DNA of 64,000 bases. Source: Alkalibacterium sp. Its GTDB lineage: Bacteria > Bacillota > Bacilli > Lactobacillales > Carnobacteriaceae_A. How positions within the stretch are numbered: the stretch's first letter is position 1; every line of letters starts with the position of its first letter. Position numbers and translations under genes: made by a program. Of this stretch, positions 7,822 through 18,282 are shown piece by piece. Location of the stretch: assembly GCA_020832185.1 (NCBI GenBank), contig JAFIFE010000028.1, positions 1-64,000 on the forward strand, given 5' to 3'. Under the pieces are notes generated by a model, which saw only the letters and a list, made by a program, of their open reading frames with translations, had not been told where the DNA came from and ran no database searches.

Positions 7822-7857
7822 GAGCGCATGAGGATCATTCCTTGTGCGCTCTTTTTT
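7822..7857 (+). terminator. Attenuator terminator before mccA
   Basis: GAGCGCA (7822-7828) pairs with TGCGCTC (7845-7851). After a TG/TG internal loop, AGGA pairs with TCCT around a TCAT loop. Six T follow at 7852-7857. It ends only two bases before the mccA ribosome binding site, so it can only act on this operon. Confidence 0.92.
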
Positions 7858-7872
7858 GGAAAGGAGGACATG

Positions 7873-9947
<2,075 letters not shown>

Positions 9948-9968
9948 CCGACAGATGAGGGAGCAATC

Positions 9969-10499
9969 ATGAAGGCTTTTAAAGAGTATATAGATACCTA
10001 CAAGAAGAATGACCCATCTGCAAGGACTACCCTTGAAATCATCCTGACTTATCCTGGTGTATGGGCACTGTTTTATCACCGGATCGCCCATTTTTTGTAT
10101 CAGCACCAGCTGATGCTGATTGCTCGGATGATTTCGATGCATGCACGGTGGCTGACAGGGATTGAAATACATCCAGGTGCCACGATAGGGAAGCGATTTT
10201 TTATTGATCATGGCATGGGGATCGTCATCGGGCAGACAGCCATAATCGGAGACGACGTGATCATTTTTCACGGTGTCACGTTGGGTGGAAGAGGCGATGG
10301 TGTAGGGAAAAGGCATCCAACGATTGAAGACGGAGTGCTCTTATCTGCTCATTCTCAAATAATCGGAAATGTCACAATAGGACGGCAGGCAAAAATCGGA
10401 GCAAGCGCAGTCGTGTTAAAAGATATACCGGAGGGCGTAACAGCAGTAGGTGTGCCAGCTGTAGTGGTTAAAACAAAGGAAGAAAATCAGATCGTGTAG
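9969..10499 (+). CDS. cysE: Serine O-acetyltransferase
   Basis: Makes O-acetylserine from serine and acetyl-CoA, the co-substrate for MccA next to it. After an N-terminal helical part the left-handed beta-helix of hexapeptide repeats runs from about residue 58, including GIEIHPGATIG, the catalytic-loop DHGMGIVIG and HGVTLGG. The length of 176 is the short Bacillota form, without the long N-terminal domain of the enterobacterial enzyme. It lies 21 nt after mccB. The same trio is known as a cysK2-ctl1-cysE2 type cluster in lactobacilli. Confidence 0.93.
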   Translation: MKAFKEYIDTYKKNDPSARTTLEIILTYPGVWALFYHRIAHFLYQHQLMLIARMISMHARWLTGIEIHPGATIGKRFFIDHGMGIVIGQTAIIGDDVIIFHGVTLGGRGDGVGKRHPTIEDGVLLSAHSQIIGNVTIGRQAKIGASAVVLKDIPEGVTAVGVPAVVVKTKEENQIV

Positions 10500-10522
10500 C
10501 TATAGAAACGGAGAGATGAGCT

Positions 10523-11170
10523 ATGGGAAGAGAATTTTTGAATGTGTTTTCGGGATGGGCTAGTGAATACGATTCTTTTGTAGAAGGAAAAGATGATCAG
10601 TACCGCGAAGTATTTAGAGGGTACGACACAATTCTGGAGACGATTGTGTCTCGTTCTGGCAAGTCAGTAATGGAATTTGGAATTGGAACAGGAAACCTGA
10701 CACTGAAATTGCTTGAAGCAGAAAAAAACGTCTGGGCCGTTGAACCCTCAGACGAAATGAGACAGCTGGCTATTGAAAAATTGCCTTCTGATACAGATAT
10801 CAAAGATGGGGATATGCAGGAATACCCGGTACCTGCCTACCCCATTGATACAATCGTCAGTTCATATGTTTTTCACCATCTAAATGACTCAGAAAAGAAA
10901 CGGGCTCTGAGTGACTATGCTAGTCGCTTATCCTCTGGAGGAAAAGTGATCTTCGCAGATACGCTATTCGCCTCAGAAGAAGAAAAAGACGCCATTATTG
11001 AGGAAGCAACAGCGTTAGAGTATGATGAATTAGTAGAAGATTTAAACCGGGAGTATTATCCTATGCTATCGGTTGTCTACAATGCTTTGAAAGAGGCAGG
11101 ATTTACTCAACTCTCATTTACTCAGATGAATGCGTTCGTCTGGATATTTGAAGGGACCGTTAAAAAATAA
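10523..11170 (+). CDS. yrrT: SAM-dependent methyltransferase, YrrT family
   Basis: A class I methyltransferase: motif I is VMEFGIGTGNLT (about residues 49-60), the acidic end of beta2 is VEPSDEM, and motif IV lies in IVSSYVFHHL. It closely resembles Bacillus subtilis YrrT in the opening residues (MGREFLNVFSGWA). B. subtilis yrrT also sits with mccA-mccB. It may produce S-adenosylhomocysteine that feeds LuxS, but its methyl acceptor is unknown. GGAGAGATGAGCT precedes the ATG. An mtnN nucleosidase, present in the B. subtilis operon, is missing here. Confidence 0.88.
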   Translation: MGREFLNVFSGWASEYDSFVEGKDDQYREVFRGYDTILETIVSRSGKSVMEFGIGTGNLTLKLLEAEKNVWAVEPSDEMRQLAIEKLPSDTDIKDGDMQEYPVPAYPIDTIVSSYVFHHLNDSEKKRALSDYASRLSSGGKVIFADTLFASEEEKDAIIEEATALEYDELVEDLNREYYPMLSVVYNALKEAGFTQLSFTQMNAFVWIFEGTVKK

Positions 11171-11191
11171 AAATATGAAGGAGTTTTTTAA

Positions 11192-11674
11192 ATGTCAGAT
11201 AAAAAAATGAATGTTGAAAGTTTTAACTTGGACCACACGAAGGTAAAAGCGCCGTATGTCCGTGTAGCTGATCGTAAGTCCGGATCAAATGGCGACTTGA
11301 TCGTCAAATACGACTTGCGTTTCTCTCAACCTAATAAAGAACACATGGACATGATGGCTGTGCATTCTCTGGAACACCTGACAGCCGAGCATATTCGTAA
11401 CCATGCAGATTACATCGTCGATTTTGGACCGATGGGATGCCAGACCGGTTTTTACCTGACAGTCTTGAATCATGATAACTATGACGAAATCCTGGATGTC
11501 ATCGAAAAAACAATGCAGGATGTACTGGAAGCTGACGAAGTCCCGGCAAGCAATGAAGTCCAGTGCGGATGGGCTGCGCACCATACACTTGAAGGGGCTA
11601 AAGAAGTAGCTGAAACCTTCTTGTCTAAGCGTGACGAGTGGTCGATTGTTTTTGCAGAAGACGCAGTGAAGTAA
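11192..11674 (+). CDS. luxS: S-ribosylhomocysteine lyase LuxS
   Basis: Splits S-ribosylhomocysteine into homocysteine and DPD, the precursor of autoinducer-2. The zinc motif HSLEH is at His58-Glu61-His62, with the third ligand at about Cys125 ([10 protein letters not shown]). The catalytic Cys83 is in [10 protein letters not shown]. The length of 160 is typical. GAAGGAG lies 10 nt before the ATG. It is the last gene of the mccA-mccB-cysE-yrrT-luxS operon, so its homocysteine product is the substrate of the first enzyme. Confidence 0.97.
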   Translation: MSDKKMNVESFNLDHTKVKAPYVRVADRKSGSNGDLIVKYDLRFSQPNKEHMDMMAVHSLEHLTAEHIRNHADYIVDFGPMGCQTGFYLTVLNHDNYDEILDVIEKTMQDVLEADEVPASNEVQCGWAAHHTLEGAKEVAETFLSKRDEWSIVFAEDAVK

Positions 11675-11687
11675 ATAAATCACAGTT

Positions 11688-11733
11688 AAAAGATCAGCCA
11701 GAGAAGACCGTTTCTCTGGCTGGTCTTTTTTTT
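11688..11733 (+). terminator. Terminator of the cysteine/luxS operon
   Basis: A stem of AAAGA-CAGCCAGAGAA with TTCTCTGGCTG-TCTTT, followed by eight T. It is strong and lies 14 nt after the luxS stop. Confidence 0.92.
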
Positions 11734-11870
11734 GGAGTCAGCACTTGAAACACACATTGACCGGATTAGGTTTGCTAGAGGCAGGGCCCTTGTTAAAACG
11801 TAAGATTGCTATGTGTAACGGGAAATAGGAAATGATATAATAAACACACTAATTAGGGGGAGATGACAGA

Positions 11871-13172
11871 ATGAAACATACACCATACGATTTAGAAAAG
11901 CTACTGGTCAAGGCTTACGATTCAAAACTGTCTGAAAACGGGGTCTCAGGGGAGAGGCTGGCGAAGCGTTTAGGCAGATTATCCAACATTGGATTAACTG
12001 AAGATAACGGCTCCAGGCGTCCAGGATTTTCACTGCAGGAACGGGAAGCGAAAAATTGTGTGATCGAGTGGATGAAAGAAGCCGGACTGAGCGTGAGAGA
12101 AGATGGTGCGGGGAATATTATTGGTAGACTTGACGGAAAGAACCCGGATAAACCAGTCATCATGAGTGGATCACATGTTGATACCGTACCGAACGGTGGC
12201 CATTTCGATGGGGCGATTGGCGTCTTATCAGCGCTTGAAGTTGCGCAGGCATGGAAAGATACGGGGTATGTTCCGGAAAAACCATTTGAGGTAGTCGTCT
12301 TTACCGATGAAGAAGGGTCACGATTTAATGGTGGGCTCACTGGCAGTGAAGCTATGATGGGTGATACAGATATCGATGCGATGATAGCTAAACGTGACTT
12401 TGATGGGCGTCCGTTTGAAGAGGTCATCAGTGATGTCGGATTGACTATTGACGGCTTTAAACATGCTAAAAGAGCCCATACTGAAATTGAATCGTTTGTG
12501 GAAGTCCATATTGAACAGGGGAAACGTCTTGAAAAAGAAGAGTTACCCTGTGGAATCGTTACAGGGATCGCTGGACCGTACTGGCTGAAACTGACATTCC
12601 AGGGTCTTGCAGGTCATGCAGGCAATACGCCGATGACTGACCGTCAGGATGCACTTGTTGCAGCGGGACACTTTATTCACTATATCAGTCACCTTCCAGG
12701 CAAAATAAATGACTCAGCAGTTGCGACTGTCGGGAATATTGAAGTGAAACCGAACGGGACAAATGTGATTCCTGGGGAAGTCATCGTGTATGTTGATATT
12801 AGAGATATTTATGAAGATTCCAGACAAGAGCTTGTTTCTAATATTATTGGATCTGCTCAAACAATCAGTGAATCATGGAATATTCGCCTTGAGTACGAAA
12901 CGGTGCACGATGTTTCTCCGGTTCCGATTAAAGAAGAACTGCAGGAGAAATTGAAAGAAGCGGCACGTAAAGCTGGGATCAGACCGTATTCTCTTCCTAG
13001 TGGCGCAGGACATGATGCCATGATAGTGGGGCAGCACTTGCCTTCAGCCCTTCTTTTCGTCAAGAGTAAGGACGGGATCAGTCATAATCCAGCGGAGTGG
13101 TCAGATTTAAACGACTGTGTCCGAACGGTTCAAGTCTTGAAAAATTATCTGGAAACTAGTCAAAACGATTAA
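11871..13172 (+). CDS. Zn-dependent amidohydrolase, N-carbamoyl-amino acid hydrolase/allantoate amidohydrolase type
   Basis: An M20-family dinuclear metallohydrolase (AmaB/HyuC/AllC group) acting on N-carbamoyl or related acyl amino acids in the cytosol. The metal motifs are SGSHVDTVPNGGHFDG (about residues 99-114) and FTDEEGSRFNGGLTGS (about 144-159). The dimerisation-lid motif is GLAGHAGNTPM, and the final His is in GAGHDAM and GISHNPAEW. The substrate is uncertain. GGGGGAGATGACAGA precedes the ATG, and a weak -10 TATAAT lies at about 11836. It heads a three-gene run with the following two genes. Confidence 0.87.
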   Translation: MKHTPYDLEKLLVKAYDSKLSENGVSGERLAKRLGRLSNIGLTEDNGSRRPGFSLQEREAKNCVIEWMKEAGLSVREDGAGNIIGRLDGKNPDKPVIMSGSHVDTVPNGGHFDGAIGVLSALEVAQAWKDTGYVPEKPFEVVVFTDEEGSRFNGGLTGSEAMMGDTDIDAMIAKRDFDGRPFEEVISDVGLTIDGFKHAKRAHTEIESFVEVHIEQGKRLEKEELPCGIVTGIAGPYWLKLTFQGLAGHAGNTPMTDRQDALVAAGHFIHYISHLPGKINDSAVATVGNIEVKPNGTNVIPGEVIVYVDIRDIYEDSRQELVSNIIGSAQTISESWNIRLEYETVHDVSPVPIKEELQEKLKEAARKAGIRPYSLPSGAGHDAMIVGQHLPSALLFVKSKDGISHNPAEWSDLNDCVRTVQVLKNYLETSQND

Positions 13173-13199
13173 GTTAATATGAATAAAGAGGTGAGTTCC

Positions 13200-13997
13200 G
13201 TGAGACAAGTGACGTATTCCACATTGCCTTTTATTGGTTTAGAGCCATTAAAAGCGATAGAAACATGTTTTGAACAAGGGGCTGATAAAGTTGAAGTCTT
13301 TATGGAAGGACCTCACTGGGCAAACCTGACAAGAGCTGGACGCATTGACTTGGCACAAAAATTAGCCCGTACGCCCTTCGAGTTCAGCGTTCACCCGCCA
13401 CAGTTCGATTTGAATATGGCGAGTGAGTGGGCGACTATTAGAGAAACGGCTCTTGCTGAATACAGTAAAGCTATCGAGTTTGCCGGATGGATAAAGGCGT
13501 CACATGTAGTAATAAACCCTGGTGTAAGACATCTGGGTGTGTTTGATTTAAGTCGATCACGACTGTATGCCAAAGAAGGAATAGACACTTTGTTGCCGTT
13601 AGCGGAAAACCATCAGGTCCAACTGGGAATCGAGAATGGTGGGTCTAAACTAAAAGAGTTATTCGATGAAGACAGCTTTGTTGATTTTGTAAAGGCATTT
13701 GATCATCATTTGATAGGAGCTGTTTTTGACAGTGGTCATGCAAGGGTGACAGGGTGGAATACATCAACTGTCATTAAGGCACTGGATACCAAGCTGATTG
13801 CGCTTCATTTGAATGATACCAGCGGGAATGTAGACAATCATTTGTCTCTTGGTAAAGGAGTCATAAAATGGGAAGGCGTGTTTAATGCTGTACGTCAGCT
13901 GAAGCATAAACCGGATCTTATACTGGAACTGAACACACAGTCGTCTATTGAGCAGATCACTAGCAGTAAAGACTTTATCCTGAGACATTTGGATTAG
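13200..13997 (+). CDS. Sugar phosphate isomerase/epimerase-like TIM-barrel protein
   Basis: An AP-endonuclease-2/xylose-isomerase-like TIM barrel. Metal-site features are visible: GIENGG (Glu) near residue 143, VFDSGHA near 180, HLNDTSGNVDNH near 205-216 and LILELN near 242. The GTG at 13200 is the preferred start because AAAGAGGTG (13185-13193) sits 6 nt before it; an ATG at 13179 would place that site inside the gene. It lies 27 nt after the M20 hydrolase, so the two are probably co-transcribed. The substrate is unknown. Confidence 0.8.
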   Translation: MRQVTYSTLPFIGLEPLKAIETCFEQGADKVEVFMEGPHWANLTRAGRIDLAQKLARTPFEFSVHPPQFDLNMASEWATIRETALAEYSKAIEFAGWIKASHVVINPGVRHLGVFDLSRSRLYAKEGIDTLLPLAENHQVQLGIENGGSKLKELFDEDSFVDFVKAFDHHLIGAVFDSGHARVTGWNTSTVIKALDTKLIALHLNDTSGNVDNHLSLGKGVIKWEGVFNAVRQLKHKPDLILELNTQSSIEQITSSKDFILRHLD

Positions 13998-14024
13998 TCA
14001 GATCCTATGGGAGGTGAAGGACAC

Positions 14025-14498
14025 TTGTCAAGATTAGAAGAGTTGCTTGAGCAGCATAAGGACAAGCTGATTTTTGTCGAACAAAAAAAAGAAGGGTTCG
14101 AGAGTATAAAAGAACTGGTGGATAGTATAGAAGAGCCCATTGGACAACTTTCATCTCCTCATTTAAACAGTATCATTGGCATCTCAATACACTATAAAGA
14201 ACCAGTTGATACTGAGGAGTTGAATATCAAGCTGTATAGAGTAGTAGAGAATGATAAAAGTCTTGTTTACTATGACCATTTAAAAGAAAGGAATAAGTCC
14301 ATATCTCCTGACCCTTTTTATTTTTGGGATAAATCCATTTATTTTGTGGTAAAAGATAACAGAGATATTATGTCACTCAGTGATTCACTACTATGGTATG
14401 ACTACCAGGTCAACCAGGGAATCACTCACAAAGAATTCAGAGATAAAGGGGAAGCTTTATTCCATTATCTACAAGTCTTTGATATGTTTTTAGGATAA
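14025..14498 (+). CDS. Hypothetical protein, 157 aa
   Basis: I do not recognise this protein. It is soluble, has no signal peptide or membrane helix, begins with a charged helix (SRLEELLEQHKDKLIF) and is rich in Tyr, Asp and Glu later on (for example ISPDPFYFWDKSIYF). The start is taken as TTG 14025, 8 nt after GGAGGTG; an ATG at 14007 would lie upstream of that site. It is 27 nt after the TIM-barrel gene and ends the unit at the next terminator. Confidence 0.65.
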   Translation: MSRLEELLEQHKDKLIFVEQKKEGFESIKELVDSIEEPIGQLSSPHLNSIIGISIHYKEPVDTEELNIKLYRVVENDKSLVYYDHLKERNKSISPDPFYFWDKSIYFVVKDNRDIMSLSDSLLWYDYQVNQGITHKEFRDKGEALFHYLQVFDMFLG

Positions 14499-14547
14499 AA
14501 AAAGACACATCGATCATCCTTTTAGAATAGGAATCGGCGTGTCTTTT
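14497..14547. terminator. Terminator between converging genes
   Basis: AAAAGACAC pairs with GTGTCTTTT with an inner CGAT/ATCG helix. It overlaps the last base pairs of the upstream gene, and its minus-strand T-run can serve the peptidase gene. Confidence 0.8.
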
Positions 14548-14560
14548 AGTTTATTGTCTA

Positions 14561-15268
14561 CTATCTGCGACGTCTGCCGCCTCCACCAAAGATAAGGAAG
14601 AGTCGTAAAACGGTCAGGAATGATGCGATTGCAGCTGCGATATAGGTTAAAGCTGCGGCGTTCAACACTTTTTTAGCTTGCGGTAATTCGTCTGATGTTA
14701 ATAAGCCTTGTTCTTCAAGGACACGGATAGCACGTTTTGATGCATCGAATTCAACCGGTAAAGTCACCAGCTGGAACAAGAGTGTCAGTGAAAAGAGTAA
14801 AATACCAATATTGATCAGTGTTTCCTGATAGCCCATAAAGAAACCAAGAAATAAAATAGGAAACGCAGCGGTCTGTCCAAAGTTAGTGATCGGCACTAAA
14901 GCTGCTCTTAAACGCAAAGGACCGTAATTGTCCCGGTCTTGCATAGCGTGGCCGGCCTCATGCGCAGCAACTCCGATGGCGGCTACAGATGTAGAGTTTC
15001 GGGTCGTGTCTGACAAACGCAGCACGCTTTCCTGAGCATTATAATGATCTGTCAAGTTACCTCTAATACCTTCTAAACGGACGTTTTTTAGTTGAGAAGC
15101 GTTTAAAATTTCACGACACACGTCTGATGCAGTGTACCCGCGTTTACTTTTAACATCGCTGTATTTATTGAAAGTGGATTGTACATACATACTGGCAAAT
15201 CCAGAAATAATCATACCAATTATAATAAGGATCATTGTTGGATCCCAGTAAAATGGAAAGAATGGCAT
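14561..15268 (-). CDS. yugP: Membrane zinc metallopeptidase, YugP family
   Basis: A neutral zinc metallopeptidase of the DUF2268-unrelated YugP (Peptidase_M_neutral_2) family. The HEAGH zinc motif is in GVAAHEAGHAMQ near residue 90, with the third ligand likely in VEFDASKRA near 175. Hydrophobic segments lie at about residues 9-28, 130-165 and 205-225. The tail FGGGGRRRR is basic. AAGGAGGACAG lies before the ATG. Its role is unknown; it is a single gene converging on the previous unit. Confidence 0.88.
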   Translation of the reverse strand: MPFFPFYWDPTMILIIIGMIISGFASMYVQSTFNKYSDVKSKRGYTASDVCREILNASQLKNVRLEGIRGNLTDHYNAQESVLRLSDTTRNSTSVAAIGVAAHEAGHAMQDRDNYGPLRLRAALVPITNFGQTAAFPILFLGFFMGYQETLINIGILLFSLTLLFQLVTLPVEFDASKRAIRVLEEQGLLTSDELPQAKKVLNAAALTYIAAAIASFLTVLRLFLIFGGGGRRRR

Positions 15269-15573
15269 AATCTGTCCTCCTTAAATCATCTTATTTTCTC
15301 TCCGTTAATTATACCATAAATCCTCCCCTCTCATCTGAAAAGCAGGTAAATAATGTATGAGTTAAGTGTGAAAAGGAGCTGTTTGTCACAACTTGTATAA
15401 AAATAACAACCGGGTAATAATCGTCAATCAGAATCGGGTTTACTAAGTGCATTAAGACAGGTATTACAAAGTAAAGACACGAGTATAACTCTCAAATAAT
15501 TTAGTAAATTTACTTGTTAATCTTTACTAAAAGGGTTACAATAATAACGACTATAATAAGAGGAGCGGTTGCA
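15269..15573 (+). promoter_or_regulatory. gal operon promoter and candidate GalR operators
   Basis: A promoter -35 TTGTTA (15514-15519), 17-nt spacer and -10 TACAAT (15537-15542) lies upstream of galK. The 12-bp perfect palindrome AGTAAATTTACT (15502-15513) abuts the -35. TTTAGTAAA (15500-15508) and TTTACTAAA (15523-15531) form a wider 9-bp inverted repeat that spans it. These resemble LacI/GalR-family half sites and probably bind the GalR encoded at the end of the operon. Nothing else was seen in this gap. Confidence 0.68.
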
Positions 15574-16749
15574 ATGAATCGAAATGACCTGCTGAAATCA
15601 TTTAAAGAGCAGTTTGGTTACGAAGGAGAGCGCGTTTTTTTCTCACCTGGACGAATCAACCTGATTGGTGAACATACTGACTATAATGGAGGGAAAGTAT
15701 TCCCTTGTGCAATTACTATGGGGACTTATGGCGTAGTAAAGAAGCGGGCAGACAAGGAAGTTCATGCTTTTTCAGGTAACTTCCCGGATGTGGGTCCGAT
15801 TATGTTTGATATCGATTATTTAGCCTTTAGAAAAGAAGACAACTGGACAAACTATGTTAAAGGAATGATGAAGTATATACAGGAACAGACGAAAGAGCTA
15901 ACTCATGGCTTTGATCTGTATATTTATGGCACCATCCCAAATGGCGCATCTTTATCATCCTCTGCATCTTTAGAATTGCTGACAGGTGTGATGGTAAGAG
16001 ATCTATTTGACTTGTCCATTTCACAACTGGACTTAGTTAAGCTGGGCATGCGTACAGAAAACGACTTTCTGGGACTGAACTCGGGTATACTTGATCAGTT
16101 TGCAATCGGTATGGCAAAAAAAGGCAACGCACTGCTCCTGGATACCAATACCTTAGACTATGAACAGATCCCTTTGAATCTGCCAGAGCACAAAATAGTG
16201 ATCATGAATTCAATGACACGAAGAGAACTGGTCGACTCGGAATACAATACGAGACGCCGGCAGTGTGAGGAAGCTCTTGAGGAACTCAAGACAGTAGTCG
16301 ATGTCTCCAGTTTGGGAGAACTGACTGAAGAAGAATTCGAAAAGTACAAACATGTCATTAGTGATGAGGTCCTGCTGAGACGGGCAAGACATGCTGTTTA
16401 TGAAAGTGCGCGAACTGAACGAGCAGCAGAAGCATTAAAAGCAAATGATCTGGAAACATTTGGGAAGTACATGAACGATTCTCATGTCTCTTTACATGAA
16501 GATTATGAAGTGACTGTGAAAGAAACGGATTTACTGCCGCACCTGGCCTGGAAACAGGAAGGAACGATCGGTGCGCGAATGACAGGTGGCGGATTTGGTG
16601 GATGCTGTATCGCTATCGTTGAAAACGATAAAGTTGATGCCTTTATTGATGAAGTTGGCGGAGCTTTTGAAAAAGAAATAGGACATAAAGCAGAATTTTA
16701 TATTGCTGAAACAGAAGACGGAACAAAGGAATGGGTTGCACATGACTAA
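15574..16749 (+). CDS. galK: Galactokinase
   Basis: Phosphorylates alpha-galactose to galactose-1-phosphate (GHMP kinase fold). The signature GRINLIGEHTDYNGG lies at about residues 26-40, the ATP loop PNGASLSSSASLE near 124-136, and the third motif GARMTGGGFGGCC near 334-346. The ATG at 15574 follows AAGAGGAG; an in-frame ATG 60 nt upstream has no ribosome binding site and falls in the promoter. The length of 391 is normal. It is first in galK-galT-galM-galR, and the stop overlaps galT. Confidence 0.97.
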   Translation: MNRNDLLKSFKEQFGYEGERVFFSPGRINLIGEHTDYNGGKVFPCAITMGTYGVVKKRADKEVHAFSGNFPDVGPIMFDIDYLAFRKEDNWTNYVKGMMKYIQEQTKELTHGFDLYIYGTIPNGASLSSSASLELLTGVMVRDLFDLSISQLDLVKLGMRTENDFLGLNSGILDQFAIGMAKKGNALLLDTNTLDYEQIPLNLPEHKIVIMNSMTRRELVDSEYNTRRRQCEEALEELKTVVDVSSLGELTEEEFEKYKHVISDEVLLRRARHAVYESARTERAAEALKANDLETFGKYMNDSHVSLHEDYEVTVKETDLLPHLAWKQEGTIGARMTGGGFGGCCIAIVENDKVDAFIDEVGGAFEKEIGHKAEFYIAETEDGTKEWVAHD

Positions 16750-18247
16750 AGTAGAAACGGACTTGACCATAGATCAGACGGTTACCGATTTTGTCCAGGC
16801 CTATATTGAAATCGGACGGATCCACCGGCACGACGCTATTTATGTAACCAATAGACTGATCGACTTGTTAGGCAAACAATCAATAGAAAAAGTGTCGCCT
16901 TCATTGAATAAGGTGCCTCCTCTTGAGTTGTTCGATGCACTGGTGGCCTATGCAGTGAATACTGACCTCATCGAAAATCTGCCTTCAGCTAAAGATGTAT
17001 TTGGAGCAAAAGTGATGGATCTCCTCACTCCGTCTCCTTCTGAAATCAACCGTGATTTCTGGCAGGCTTACGATAATAGTCCTAAAGAAGCCACGGACAC
17101 TTTTTTTACTATTAGTCAACAGACAAATTACATTAAAACAAGAGAGATTGCGAAAAATATTGAGTACACACATGATACCGACTATGGGGCACTGGATATA
17201 ACCATCAACTTATCCAAACCAGAGAAGGATCCAAAGGAAATTGCTTTAGCTGGCAAAAGTAAAACCAACTATCCGGATTGCATGCTGTGCATGGAGAATG
17301 AGGGGTATGAAGGACACCTGACTCACCCTGGACGAGCTAATCACCGGATCATTCGTATGGATGTCAACGGAGAAGAATGGGGATTTCAGTATTCTCCCTA
17401 CGCCTATTACAATGAGCATGCGATTTTTCTCTCGAAAGTACACAGAGAAATGGATGTCGGCATACAGGCAATCAAAAATCTAATGGATATACTAACCACA
17501 CTGCCTCATTACTTCGTCGGATCTAATGCAGGACTGCCCATTGTGGGAGGATCGATTCTTTCACATGATCATTATCAGGGGGGGCGTCATACATTCCCGT
17601 TAGAACGTGCAGAAGAAGAGTACACATTTAAGCTGAAAGAAACGCCGGATGTCAAGGCAAGTCTCATCAAATGGCCAATGTCGGTGATCCGTTTAAGCAG
17701 TACAAATAAGGATGAAATAATCAAGGCAGCAGATAAAGTGATGACCAGGTGGGAAACATACTCAGATGAATCAGTCGGAATCTATTCAGAAACATATGGC
17801 ACACCTCATAATGCCATAACGCCAATTGCCAGGCGAGACGGCCATGCGTTTGAACTTGATCTGGTCTTGCGTAATAACCGGACATCACAAGAGTATCCAG
17901 ATGGTATTTTCCATCCGCATCCACCTGTTCAGCATATCAAAAAAGAAAATATTGGCCTGATTGAGGTCATGGGGCTGGCTATTTTACCGCCAAGGCTTAA
18001 GGATGAGCTACAGGTTGTAAGAGCTTATTTACTTGGTGAGGGTGAATCAGTTGATCCCATCCATCAGAAATGGGCAGATGAATTAAAAGAAGCGAATCAG
18101 ATCAACAAAGATACGGTTAGTGATATTGTCGATCAGGCAGTAGGAGAAGTTTTCCTGCAGGTTCTTAAAGACGCAGGGGTTTTTAAGCGAGATGAACAAG
18201 GGAAGAAAGCATTTAGAACATTTGTGGACTATTTGGTTACTAGTTAG
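16742..18247 (+). CDS. galT: UDP-glucose-hexose-1-phosphate uridylyltransferase, class II
   Basis: Exchanges galactose-1-phosphate with UDP-glucose in the Leloir pathway. At 501 residues it is the long Bacillota (class II) form, not the 350-residue HIT-type class I enzyme. Visible features are CMLCMENEGYEGH (about 180-192), GSNAGLPIVGGSILSHDHYQGG (about 261-280, with the SHDH active-site histidines) and an acidic C-terminus. Its ATG overlaps the galK stop by 8 nt, so the two are translationally coupled. Confidence 0.95.
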   Translation: MTKVETDLTIDQTVTDFVQAYIEIGRIHRHDAIYVTNRLIDLLGKQSIEKVSPSLNKVPPLELFDALVAYAVNTDLIENLPSAKDVFGAKVMDLLTPSPSEINRDFWQAYDNSPKEATDTFFTISQQTNYIKTREIAKNIEYTHDTDYGALDITINLSKPEKDPKEIALAGKSKTNYPDCMLCMENEGYEGHLTHPGRANHRIIRMDVNGEEWGFQYSPYAYYNEHAIFLSKVHREMDVGIQAIKNLMDILTTLPHYFVGSNAGLPIVGGSILSHDHYQGGRHTFPLERAEEEYTFKLKETPDVKASLIKWPMSVIRLSSTNKDEIIKAADKVMTRWETYSDESVGIYSETYGTPHNAITPIARRDGHAFELDLVLRNNRTSQEYPDGIFHPHPPVQHIKKENIGLIEVMGLAILPPRLKDELQVVRAYLLGEGESVDPIHQKWADELKEANQINKDTVSDIVDQAVGEVFLQVLKDAGVFKRDEQGKKAFRTFVDYLVTS

Positions 18248-18282
18248 ATAGTTTAACACCATTCAACTCAGGAGGAATAAAT

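Larger units (their letters stand above)
7616..7857 (+). promoter_or_regulatory. Candidate ribosome-mediated cysteine attenuator
   Basis: The leader RNA holds a short ORF (7664-7783) with four Cys codons at 7697-7711. A segment just after them, TTCTCATGCTCTC (7723-7735), is complementary to the terminator 5' arm GAGCGCATGAGGA (7822-7834): eleven Watson-Crick pairs, one G-U and one mismatch. An upstream protector GAGAAGCAAATG (7682-7693) can pair with CATGCTCTC with bulges. Inferred logic: ribosomes stalled at Cys codons mask the protector, freeing the middle segment to block the terminator. Otherwise protector pairing lets the terminator form. No T-box consensus was seen. Confidence 0.75.

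Noticed and set aside
7486-7860. T-box or S-box riboswitch before the cysteine operon
   Set aside because: No AGGGTGG-like T-box sequence or SAM-riboswitch core was seen; the structure is explained better by a leader-peptide attenuator.
7828-7872. Upstream ATG as start of mccA
   Set aside because: It lies inside the attenuator terminator stem; the ATG at 7873 has GGAGG at the right distance.
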